DNA of 7,177 bases from an archaeon (GCA_030638105.1 DAOWFF010000075.1:1-7177); one strand, 5' to 3'; counted from the first letter of the stretch, positions 1 through 5,445 are shown. Program-made: numbers and translations. Notes: generated by a model from the sequence alone, not told the origin.

Positions 1-1527
1 GCATTGGAAATAAGAGAAAAAATAGGAAATTTTGATGTGCTTAATTTTGACGACATCCAAACATCTGGGGGTTATGTAAATTTTTTTGTCAACAGAAAAA
101 ATCTCGCAAAAAAAGTTCTTTCAGAAATTTTGGAAAAAAAAGAAAATTATGGAAAAAACGATTTTGCTAAAAAACAAAATATAATGCTTGAATTTTCTCA
201 GCCAAATACTCACAAAGCATTTCACGTGGGACATATCCGAGGCACTTCTGTTGGAGAAAGTTTATCAAGGATGGCTGAATTTTGCGGAGCAAAAATTATA
301 CGGGCGAATTATCAGGGGGACACAGGCATGCATGTTGCTAAGTGGCTCTGGTGTTATAAAAAATATCACTCCAAGGTAAAAATAAAAAAAGATGAATCTT
401 GGATAGCTTCTGTTTATGTGGATGCTGTTAAAAGATTAACTAAAAATAAAAAACTTCAGGAAGAAGTTGACAAGATAAATAAAAAACTTGGAACAAAAGA
501 AGATAAAGAATTAAATAAACTTTGGGAAAAAACAAGAAAAATAAGTTTAGAATCTTTAGAAAAAATCTACAAAGAATTAAACACTTTTTTTGATGTTTAC
601 TTTTTTGAAAGTGATGTTGAAAAAAGAGGGGTAGAGATTATTGATAAGTTGCTTAAAACCAAAGTTGCAAAAATTAGTCAGGGTGCTGTGATAATTAATT
701 TGAAAAAATATAATTTAGGTGTTTGGGTTTTATTAAGAAAAGATAAAACAATTTTATATTCTGGAAAAGACATTTCATTAGCAGAGAAGAAATCTAAAAA
801 ATATAAATTAGATAAATCTATTTATGTAGTTGCTAATGAGCAGGATTTGCATTTGAGACAATTGTTTAAAACACTGGAATTAATGAATTTTGAAGACGCT
901 AAAAAATTACAACATGTTTCTTATGGTATGGTGAGATTTCCTCATGGAAAAATGTCTTCCAGAACAGGAGATAATTTTCTTTATTCAGATTTTTTGGAAA
1001 AAATAAAAAATCAAACAAGAAAAAGAATAAAAGAAAGAGAAGCTAAAATTTCTGACAGAGAATTAGAAAAAAGAACCTTGGCAATTTCAATAGTTGCTAT
1101 GAAATATCCCATGCTTAAACAAAGTTCTAATAAAAATATTATTTTTGATATAAAAGAAGTTACAAATTTTGAAGGCGACACAGGACCTTATCTTCTTTAT
1201 TCTTACGCCCGTGCAAGTTCAATTTTAAGAAAAACAAAAAAAGAAAATAAATCTGAAATTTTTGAGTTGGAGCCAAAAGAAATAGAATTAGTAAAAAAAA
1301 TTTCCCAGTTTCCAAAAGTTGTTTCAGATTCCTACAGAAATTTAAACCCGTCCCTGATTGCAAATTATTCTTATCAGTTAGCACAAATTTTTAATGAGTT
1401 TTATCACGCTTGTCCTGTGATTGGTTCAAAACAGGAAAAATTTCGGCTGGAATTAGTTGAATCATTCAGGCAGGTCTTAAAAAATTCTTTAAATCTTTTG
1501 GGAATAAAAACAATTGAAAAAATGTAA
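1..1527 (+). CDS. argS: Arginyl-tRNA synthetase, 5'-truncated by window edge
   Basis: Class I aminoacyl-tRNA synthetase that charges tRNA-Arg with arginine in the cytoplasm. The frame is open from base 1 to TAA at 1525-1527. The first visible residues correspond to the end of the N-terminal tRNA-binding (Add-1) domain (GGYVNFFVN), so the real start lies left of the window and the TTG at 4 is not a credible start; some tens of residues are probably missing (inference). The HIGH-type motif HVGH is encoded at 223-234 within NTHKAFHVGHIRGT, followed by NYQGDTGMHVAKW. The KMSKS-type motif appears as GKMSSRTG near 945-970. GDTGPYLLYSYAR near 1175-1215 opens the C-terminal DALR-type anticodon-binding domain, which ends with FNEFYHACPV and LLGI...EKM, the normal ArgRS terminus. 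The catalytic motifs are intact, so the protein should be functional. Gene identity is firm; only the 5' end is absent. Confidence 0.97.
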   Translation, partial: ALEIREKIGNFDVLNFDDIQTSGGYVNFFVNRKNLAKKVLSEILEKKENYGKNDFAKKQNIMLEFSQPNTHKAFHVGHIRGTSVGESLSRMAEFCGAKIIRANYQGDTGMHVAKWLWCYKKYHSKVKIKKDESWIASVYVDAVKRLTKNKKLQEEVDKINKKLGTKEDKELNKLWEKTRKISLESLEKIYKELNTFFDVYFFESDVEKRGVEIIDKLLKTKVAKISQGAVIINLKKYNLGVWVLLRKDKTILYSGKDISLAEKKSKKYKLDKSIYVVANEQDLHLRQLFKTLELMNFEDAKKLQHVSYGMVRFPHGKMSSRTGDNFLYSDFLEKIKNQTRKRIKEREAKISDRELEKRTLAISIVAMKYPMLKQSSNKNIIFDIKEVTNFEGDTGPYLLYSYARASSILRKTKKENKSEIFELEPKEIELVKKISQFPKVVSDSYRNLNPSLIANYSYQLAQIFNEFYHACPVIGSKQEKFRLELVESFRQVLKNSLNLLGIKTIEKM

Positions 1528-1563
1528 TCCTTGGCGTATAGTAAAATTCAAACGAAAACAAAA

Positions 1564-1570
1564 CTTTTTT
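1564..1570 (+). terminator. Possible T-tract terminator after argS
   Basis: A CTTTTTT run lies about 40 bp after the argS stop codon. Archaeal RNA polymerase commonly terminates on such U-tracts without a hairpin, and no hairpin is evident here. In an AT-rich genome a run this short may be chance. Confidence 0.3.
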
Positions 1571-1603
1571 AAACTGGTTCTTCTTGGTATATTTGAATAA
1601 TTG

Positions 1604-1660
1604 AAAGGAGGTGTGATTGATTTCGCGAGGATAAAATTATTATCTAAAGTGAAATCGTAA
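1604..1660 (+). promoter_or_regulatory. Orphan Shine-Dalgarno with mini-ORFs and a hairpin upstream of the membrane protein gene
   Basis: AAAGGAGGTG at 1604-1613 is the best match in the window to the archaeal 16S rRNA 3' end, yet it lies more than 50 bp upstream of the ATG at 1666. Two mini-ORFs are near it. A TTG at 1618 is well spaced from GGAGG and encodes only 5 residues (MISRG). A GTG at 1613, which overlaps the SD end, opens 15 codons ending TAA at 1658-1660, five bases before the ATG. Bases 1619-1626 can pair with 1649-1656 (8 bp including one G-T pair, 22-nt loop). The sequence is consistent with a leader region, but no function is demonstrated. A TATA-like TATATTT at 1588-1594 would start RNA near 1617, just after the SD, while an AT tract near 1633-1642 could instead drive a leaderless mRNA from 1666. 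Confidence 0.35.
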
Positions 1661-1665
1661 TTTAA

Positions 1666-1869
1666 ATGGCAAGAAAAAATCCAAAAATATTAAATTTCGT
1701 TGCTTGGCTAACAGGAGTTATTGTAGCATTAGCAGTTGGTTTCGGAATGGTTGGAGGAACATTAACTCTCCCAACTTGGCTTGGCGGAGACATTGTTGCA
1801 ATGGTTGCAGGATGGATTGTTGTTCTGACAACAGCATTAGGAGTGGTGTTAGCAATCCTTAAGCAATAA
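1666..1869 (+). CDS. Small two-helix membrane protein of unknown function
   Basis: A 67-residue protein with a short positively charged N-terminus (MARKNPK), a first hydrophobic segment at about residues 10-30 and a second at about 43-65, joined by a Gly/Pro-rich turn (GGTLTLPTWLGG). It should form a membrane hairpin, probably with both ends on the cytoplasmic side by the positive-inside rule. The segments are rich in Val, Ala, Gly and Ile, with Trp near the predicted interfaces. The frame has a stop (TAA, 1663-1665) immediately before the ATG, so the start is fixed. The composition resembles small hypothetical membrane proteins of DPANN archaea as I recall them, but no function can be assigned. 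The last bases of the gene are part of the 46-bp direct repeat that recurs at 2798. It is real rather than a shadow ORF, because its amphipathic layout is clear and nothing credible overlaps it. Confidence 0.8.
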   Translation: MARKNPKILNFVAWLTGVIVALAVGFGMVGGTLTLPTWLGGDIVAMVAGWIVVLTTALGVVLAILKQ

Positions 1870-1910
1870 TTTTCCAAATTCTATTTCTTTTTTTCTTTAA
1901 TTTATGTTTA
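1865..1910 (+). repeat. 46-bp direct repeat, left copy
   Basis: This segment recurs at 2798-2843 with one mismatch (A at 1904, T at 2837) and an offset of 933 bp. It begins at the second base of the last sense codon (CAA) of the membrane protein gene, includes its TAA stop, and continues through a pyrimidine-rich tail. The two copies bracket the minus-strand nucleotidyltransferase module. Identity stops abruptly on both sides (C versus T on the left, A versus G on the right). Confidence 0.95.
1881..1898 (+). terminator. T-rich terminator of the membrane protein gene
   Basis: CTATTTCTTTTTTTCTTT starts about 11 bp after the stop codon and has the form of an archaeal U-tract terminator on the plus strand. 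It lies wholly inside the left direct repeat, so the same tract is also present at 2814-2831. Confidence 0.5.
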
Positions 1911-1915
1911 ATAAA

Positions 1916-2125
1916 TCAGAATCTGTTTTTCAATAGTTTTCTTCCTTGAAGGTATCTTCTGGCATTTGTTTTAAAATCTTTACCAGAAAAATTATTTGTA
2001 AACAAAGACACGCTGGATTTTATCTGGCTTTCAATTAATTTTTTTTGTTGAACAAACAAACTATTGTCTTCTTTCAATTTTTCAGCGTACAACTTTACAT
2101 AATCTGAATCTTTTTTTGGAATCAT
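1916..2125 (-). CDS. Small partner protein of the nucleotidyltransferase module, function unknown
   Basis: A 69-residue, highly charged, probably soluble and mostly helical protein (MIPKKDSDYVKLYAEKLK at its start, ending in a basic NARRYLQGRKLLKNRF). Its ATG overlaps the TGA stop of the upstream nucleotidyltransferase gene as ATGA, so the two are almost certainly co-transcribed and translationally coupled. No enzyme motif is visible; in particular there is no RxxxxH of HEPN toxins. The basic C-terminus could bind nucleic acid or the acidic partner (inference). The tight pairing with a nucleotidyltransferase-fold protein recalls two-component toxin-antitoxin or AbiE-like modules, but which partner would be toxic cannot be told. 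The stop codon lies only 6 bp outside the left direct repeat. Confidence 0.75.
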   Translation of the reverse strand: MIPKKDSDYVKLYAEKLKEDNSLFVQQKKLIESQIKSSVSLFTNNFSGKDFKTNARRYLQGRKLLKNRF

Positions 2126-2715
2126 TTTAATTCTTCCCTGATAATGTTCTCATACTCTTTAAATTTTTCTTTTTTAAGAATATCTGAAAAAAAAGTCCTT
2201 AAATGTAATGCATCCTCAAAATCTTTTTTTCCTGCTAAAATTATTTCTTTGTACAATATTTCAAATTCCAACTGAGGAATCTTAAATTCAAAATCTTTAA
2301 TTTTTATTTTTTGTGGATGGGTAAATTCATAATATTTCGCTTTTTTATTTTCATCAATAAAAACCATTTCTATATTTGGAAACATTTCATTAATTCGTGC
2401 AAACCGGATATTTATCATATCTTTAACATAAGGGTAAACTTCTTCAAAGCTATCTCCCTGATAACACCAAAAATTATTTTTTTGTAAATCTTGAAATAAT
2501 TCTTTGAATTTATTTTCATCTGCAACAGGAATAAGAATGTCCACATCTTCAGTACCCCTTGACCTTCCAGTTGAAATACTAACAAATCCGCTGACAATCA
2601 AATAATCAGAATGCTTTTTCAAAACCTTTAAAAAATCTTTTACAAATAAATCTAATTCTGTTAACTCGCGATTTATCATAAGAGTTTCCGCTTTAACATA
2701 ATATCCTTTTTCCAT
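2122..2715 (-). CDS. Nucleotidyltransferase-fold protein (AbiEii/MNT-like)
   Basis: A 197-residue protein of the polymerase-beta-like nucleotidyltransferase superfamily. From the chosen start, residues about 37-62 read DYLIVSGFVSISTGRS followed by RGTEDVDILI. This is the G[GS]...DxD signature in which Asp57 and Asp59 would bind the metal; the usual second Gly is replaced (SGF rather than GG/GS). The C-terminal stretch PQLEFEILYKEI...KKDFEDALHL (about residues 147-172) matches the helical end seen in AbiEii-type proteins, where a Lys and Asp residues recur. Such proteins transfer nucleotides to protein or RNA targets, often as the toxin or antitoxin of a two-gene system. The frame is open to a TTG at 2769, but ATG 2715 is preferred because a strong TATA box is centred 26 bp upstream; an ATG at 2679 is a third option. 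It is followed by a coupled small gene. Confidence 0.85.
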   Translation of the reverse strand: MEKGYYVKAETLMINRELTELDLFVKDFLKVLKKHSDYLIVSGFVSISTGRSRGTEDVDILIPVADENKFKELFQDLQKNNFWCYQGDSFEEVYPYVKDMINIRFARINEMFPNIEMVFIDENKKAKYYEFTHPQKIKIKDFEFKIPQLEFEILYKEIILAGKKDFEDALHLRTFFSDILKKEKFKEYENIIREELK

Positions 2716-2735
2716 AAAATCAAAATGAGAACAGG

Positions 2736-2747
2736 TTATATATAATT
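2736..2747 (-). promoter_or_regulatory. TATA box of the nucleotidyltransferase operon
   Basis: On the minus strand the tract reads AATTATATATAA. Its centre (about 2741) is 26 bp from ATG 2715, the spacing expected if transcription begins at the A of the start codon. This supports a leaderless mRNA and argues against the longer TTG start at 2769, which would place the TATA box inside the coding region. Confidence 0.7.
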
Positions 2748-2797
2748 TTTGATTGAGAGGTGTGAACAACTTGGTTATTTAATTAATATTTTTTAAT

Positions 2798-2843
2798 AAT
2801 AATTTTCCAAATTCTATTTCTTTTTTTCTTTAATTTTTGTTTA
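2798..2843 (+). repeat. 46-bp direct repeat, right copy
   Basis: 45 of 46 bases are identical to 1865-1910 and in the same orientation. Here the repeat is in non-coding sequence between the divergent nucleotidyltransferase operon and the HTH_10 regulator. No remnant of the membrane protein gene precedes it, so only the 3' end and terminator of that gene are duplicated. Confidence 0.95.
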
Positions 2844-2908
2844 GTTGTTTTTTAGTTAGTTAAAGTATATCTTTGAGGATAACACAAATAAAAAGTGTGG
2901 ACGCAACA

Positions 2909-2917
2909 TTTATATAC
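2909..2917 (+). promoter_or_regulatory. TATA box of the HTH_10 regulator gene
   Basis: TTTATATAC is centred at 2913, 26 bp before ATG 2939, which fits transcription starting at the A of the ATG. The palindrome at 2921-2936 fills the space between the TATA box and the start, where a bound protein would block polymerase. Confidence 0.7.
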
Positions 2918-2920
2918 CTA

Positions 2921-2936
2921 ACCGACAATTATCGGT
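2921..2936 (+). promoter_or_regulatory. Near-palindromic operator candidate upstream of the HTH_10 regulator
   Basis: ACCGACAATTATCGGT is a 16-bp near-palindrome in which seven of eight base pairs match; the exception is C2926 against A2931. It lies between the TATA box and the leaderless ATG, a classic repressor position. Bases 2922-2936 recur exactly as the reverse complement at 3597-3611. It is GC-richer than the surrounding AT-rich sequence, which makes chance less likely. Confidence 0.6.
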
Positions 2937-2938
2937 TT

Positions 2939-3604
2939 ATGTGGATTGCTAAGTTTAAATTAAAAGATGATGAAGATATTTATAACCCGTTATGTGTGAA
3001 ATTTATGGTAGAACTTTTTGCAGTACCTTATGCTAATTTTGTTAAGGGAAGTAAAATAAATCTACTTATTGGGTGCGTAATCTCTGGTTCTGAAGAGAAT
3101 AAAAAAAAGTTTGTTGAGGAGATGAAAAAAGATAAAAGAATTAAACTTGTTGAACAACATCATGATTTTATTTTTATTCATGTTCAACATTCTCTTTCCA
3201 GAGAAACCAAATCAGAGATAAGAATATTCTATAATCCCCAGTACATCAGAGTCAAGCCAGTACATGTGTCTAGTGATGGATGGGAATATTGGGAAGTTGC
3301 CTGTTTAAATCGCATAGAATTAAACAAACTTGTCCAAGTCGCAACAAAACATTATCATGGCGAATTATTTTCCATAAAAGAAGAAAAACTAAAGGGCGTT
3401 ACAAGTTTAGAATTAACGCCTCATTTATCTGAAAAACAATTAGGGGCTTTAAGAATTGCCTACAAAGGAGGTTACTATAATTACCCTAGAAAATCAACTC
3501 TCCCTGATCTGGCTAAAAGTGTTAAGAGGTCATATTCTACATTTCAAGAACATTTACGAAAAGCAGAAAATAAGTTGTTAGATCATTTCTTAAGATACCG
3601 ATAA
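2939..3604 (+). CDS. HTH_10 (bacterio-opsin activator-type) transcriptional regulator
   Basis: A 221-residue DNA-binding regulator. Residues about 163-218 form the HTH_10 domain: LSEKQLGALRIAYKGGYYNYPRK followed by TLPDLAKSVKRSYSTFQEHLRKAENKLL, the family hallmark (LTxxQxxxLxxAxxxGYYxxPRxxT..ELAxxxxxSxSTxxEHLRxAE). The N-terminal part is an archaeal Bat-type sensor-like region (starting MWIAKFKLKDDEDIYNPLCVKF, then KFVEEMKKDKRIKLVE and HHDFIFIHV) whose ligand is unknown. The frame is open back to TTG 2873, with another GTG at 2897, but ATG 2939 is preferred: a TATA box sits 26 bp upstream and, from memory, related archaeal proteins begin with MW-xx-FK. It is followed by a reductase gene on the same strand, which it may control, and operator-like palindromes flank it. 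Confidence 0.88.
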   Translation: MWIAKFKLKDDEDIYNPLCVKFMVELFAVPYANFVKGSKINLLIGCVISGSEENKKKFVEEMKKDKRIKLVEQHHDFIFIHVQHSLSRETKSEIRIFYNPQYIRVKPVHVSSDGWEYWEVACLNRIELNKLVQVATKHYHGELFSIKEEKLKGVTSLELTPHLSEKQLGALRIAYKGGYYNYPRKSTLPDLAKSVKRSYSTFQEHLRKAENKLLDHFLRYR

Positions 3605-3612
3605 TTGTCGGG
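3597..3612 (+). promoter_or_regulatory. Second operator candidate, inverted copy, at the stop codon
   Basis: ACCGATAATTGTCGGG spans the TAA stop (3602-3604) of the regulator gene. Bases 3597-3611 are the exact reverse complement of 2922-2936. It sits about 38 bp before GTG 3650 and 47 bp before ATG 3659, upstream of the AT-rich tract that would be the TATA region of the reductase gene, a position suited to activation or repression of that gene. The last codons of the regulator partly constrain the sequence, so some of the match could be accidental, though a 15-bp identity is improbable by chance. Confidence 0.55.
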
Positions 3613-3617
3613 TAAAA

Positions 3618-3634
3618 CTAATTATTCTAATTAA
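3618..3634 (+). promoter_or_regulatory. TATA-like tract upstream of the reductase gene
   Basis: CTAATTATTCTAATTAA contains two overlapping TATA-like boxes, centred near 3623 and 3630. The first is about 27 bp from GTG 3650 and the second about 29 bp from ATG 3659, so the box does not settle the start. It lies directly downstream of the second palindrome. Confidence 0.4.
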
Positions 3635-3658
3635 GGTAACCATTTTTTAGTGGTTAAA

Positions 3659-4570
3659 ATGAATAGATTAGAGCAACTAGTTAAATCAGAACGATTAAAT
3701 GGAAAAAGAATTATTATTACTGGTTGTGGTTATAAACCTCTTTCAAAAGTTTTTACAGATATTGTAACAAAAGAACCAAGCCATGATTCTATAAAGATTG
3801 ATGATAAGGAAATGAAACTAAATATTGGTTCTGCTATTGCAGGTGTTTTAGCAAGAAATGGAGCAATTGTTCATATGGTTTCTACTTCTCCAGATAAACT
3901 ACAAAATATCAAAAATAATTTTTCAAAGATTATTGAATCTAATTTAATAGAATATTCTGCTTTAGATTTACTAAATGAAAAAAAAGTGAAAAATTTTGTT
4001 GACAAATTGCCAAAAGATAAACCTTTGTATTGGGTGCAATCAGTTGGATTAGGAGCAGGAAGTTATAAATTAAAAGATGATAATCCTTATCTTCCTTTAG
4101 AAAAAATTGATTTGGATTTAATTGAAGCAGAAACATTGAATGTGATAAAATCAACACATATTATGATGAAAAACCTTTTGCCGATTTTTAGAAAACAAAA
4201 AGAAACAAGAATTGCGATAATAACTTCAATGAGTGCTATAAGAGGTTATTCTTTTGGCGGAACACATACAACTGCAAAAGGTGCAATAGATAGATATGCA
4301 AATTCATCAATGTTGGCATTGTATAAGGACAATATTTTTGTTACAACAATAAGGCCTGGAGGAGTAGATACTGGAATGTATGATAATCAAAAAGTTCAGG
4401 AAGCAATAAATGTTGTTTCTGATGAATATAATGGACAATATAGAAAACATCAAACTTACGCACCTCCAACAACAGTCGGAGAAGCAATAAACTATGCTTT
4501 CACAACTCCTTCACATATTCCTTCTATAAACTTAGTTGCAAAAGGACAATTTCCAAATGAGGGTTCATAA
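3659..4570 (+). CDS. Atypical short-chain dehydrogenase/reductase (SDR superfamily)
   Basis: A 303-residue Rossmann-fold protein (306 if GTG 3650 is used), presumably an NAD(P)-dependent oxidoreductase; substrate unknown. Residues 18-24 are the nucleotide-binding turn (IIITGCG), but the glycine-rich loop is interrupted by about 25-30 residues (KPLSKVFTD to DKEMKLN) before it resumes as NIGSAIAGVLARNGA. QSVGLGAG at 127-134 takes the place of the NNAG motif, Asn161 is in the position of the structural Asn, and RPGGVDTGMY at 232-241 is the canonical post-beta6 motif. In the catalytic region, Ser190 and Lys207 are kept but the Tyr position (13 after Ser, 4 before Lys) is His203, encoded by CAT at 4265-4267 (HTTAK). 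The C-terminal SINLVAKGQF...EGS completes a full-length protein. It follows the HTH_10 regulator by about 50 bp. My impression is that a distinct SDR subfamily shares the insertion and the His. Confidence 0.9.
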   Translation: MNRLEQLVKSERLNGKRIIITGCGYKPLSKVFTDIVTKEPSHDSIKIDDKEMKLNIGSAIAGVLARNGAIVHMVSTSPDKLQNIKNNFSKIIESNLIEYSALDLLNEKKVKNFVDKLPKDKPLYWVQSVGLGAGSYKLKDDNPYLPLEKIDLDLIEAETLNVIKSTHIMMKNLLPIFRKQKETRIAIITSMSAIRGYSFGGTHTTAKGAIDRYANSSMLALYKDNIFVTTIRPGGVDTGMYDNQKVQEAINVVSDEYNGQYRKHQTYAPPTTVGEAINYAFTTPSHIPSINLVAKGQFPNEGS

Positions 4571-4588
4571 AAGTTTATTTTTAACTAC
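4571..4588. terminator. Short convergent gap with T-rich tract
   Basis: Only 18 bp separate the stop codons of the convergent reductase and TrmB-family genes. GTTTATTTTTAAC on the plus strand could act as a U-tract terminator for the reductase. The minus strand has only a weak T-run (CTTTTATG) further on, so the transcripts probably overlap. Confidence 0.35.
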
Positions 4589-5395
4589 TCATTTAACACT
4601 TTTCATCTCTTTCCAAGCCAGTTCAAAAAGTTGTTCTAATGCCTGAGCAAAAAACTCTGTGTTTATCCAAACCCCAAGGTCATAGTTCGGATGAAATTTC
4701 TCGTCGTCAAGAAGCATAAACATCAACTGATTAGAATCAATAATCACAAATCTTGCTCTCATTTTATCCAACTTTCTGACTTCTGCAACTTTCATAAAGT
4801 CCTTAGCAACATTCATATTATTGTTGTCAATCGGAGCAGCAATTCTTATTTTAACTCCTCTTTTTTTGCACTTTTCCAAACTTGGCATTAATGCCTCAAA
4901 TTTTCTGTTAAGACCTTCAGCTGTTGTAATAATTGTGATTGTTTTTTCTGCATCCCGAATCATCATATCCAAATGATTATACAAATTTTGTCTGCCCTTT
5001 AAACTCCCAGATAAATCAGACGGCTCAACAAATTTCACGCCCTTAGTAAATAATGTGTTAAGTTCTATTAAAACTTCATCACTTTTTAATGTTTCAAGTC
5101 GCTGTGTTTTTTCTTTAGCATGTCTAACTAAATTCTTTTTCACTCTTTCAATAACTTCTTCTGGCTTCAATGCAACAAACTTAATTGGTTTCCCAAGTTT
5201 CATAACAATAAATCCTTTTTTCTCCAAACTCTCTAAAATATCATAAGTCCTTGATCTTGGAACATCAGAAATGCTACTTAGCTCCCCGGCAGTTGATGTT
5301 CCCCGTGAAAGCAACGCTGCCCAGACCTTTACCTCGTAGAGATTTAAATCAAAAATTTTTCTCAGTCGGCTCAAAAATTCGTCTTTAACTATCAT
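4589..5395 (-). CDS. TrmB-family transcriptional regulator
   Basis: A 268-residue archaeal regulator of the TrmB family; members commonly repress or activate sugar transport and central carbon genes. Residues about 15-78 form the winged helix-turn-helix (LNLYEVKVWAALLSRGTSTAGEL, then SDVPRSRTYDILESLEKKGF and GKPIKFVALKPEE). A charged, probably coiled-coil linker covers about 79-110. Residues about 130-262 form the PLD-like effector domain (LKGRQNLYNHLDMMIRDAEKTI, KKRGVKIRIAAPI, LGVWINTEFFAQALEQLF) without the catalytic HKD motif, so it is regulatory rather than a phospholipase. Ligand and targets are unknown. ATG 5395 fits the family start, with a TATA-like box about 30 bp upstream and no Shine-Dalgarno. 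It shares strand with the upstream ileS, but an 88-bp gap holding its own promoter makes it a separate unit; it converges with the reductase gene. Confidence 0.92.
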   Translation of the reverse strand: MIVKDEFLSRLRKIFDLNLYEVKVWAALLSRGTSTAGELSSISDVPRSRTYDILESLEKKGFIVMKLGKPIKFVALKPEEVIERVKKNLVRHAKEKTQRLETLKSDEVLIELNTLFTKGVKFVEPSDLSGSLKGRQNLYNHLDMMIRDAEKTITIITTAEGLNRKFEALMPSLEKCKKRGVKIRIAAPIDNNNMNVAKDFMKVAEVRKLDKMRARFVIIDSNQLMFMLLDDEKFHPNYDLGVWINTEFFAQALEQLFELAWKEMKSVK

Positions 5396-5420
5396 TTTGT
5401 ATTTTTATCAATCAATTTTT

Positions 5421-5432
5421 GTTTTTAAATAT
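5421..5432 (-). promoter_or_regulatory. TATA box of the TrmB-family gene
   Basis: On the minus strand the tract reads ATATTTAAAAAC, centred about 30 bp upstream of ATG 5395. It predicts a transcript with a leader of only a few bases, like the other genes in this window. Confidence 0.5.
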
Positions 5433-5445
5433 TGTTATAATAAAA

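Noticed and set aside
1546..1598. Inverted repeat ATTCAAA / TTTGAAT in the gap after argS
   Set aside because: Only 7 bp with about 40 bp between arms, in very AT-rich sequence; chance is the best explanation.
1662..1877. Minus-strand open frame of 71 codons opposite the membrane protein gene
   Set aside because: It is the antisense of a convincing two-helix membrane protein, has Thr/Pro-rich low-information composition and no promoter of its own.
2415..2597. Minus-strand 60-codon frame inside the nucleotidyltransferase gene
   Set aside because: It is a shifted frame of the same gene with no domain features; the main frame carries the catalytic signature.
1865..2843. CRISPR or tandem-repeat array based on the 46-bp repeat
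   Set aside because: There are only two copies, 933 bp apart, with genes between them and no spacer-like periodicity.
4265..4267. His codon at the SDR catalytic Tyr position as a possible sequencing error
   Set aside because: CAT to TAT would be a single change, so error cannot be excluded, but the frame is clean and the same protein also has a modified glycine loop, so it was kept as a finding.
4589..5395. TrmB-family protein as a phospholipase D-type nuclease
   Set aside because: The C-terminal domain has the fold signature but no HxKxxxxD motif, and the N-terminal winged helix marks it as a regulator.
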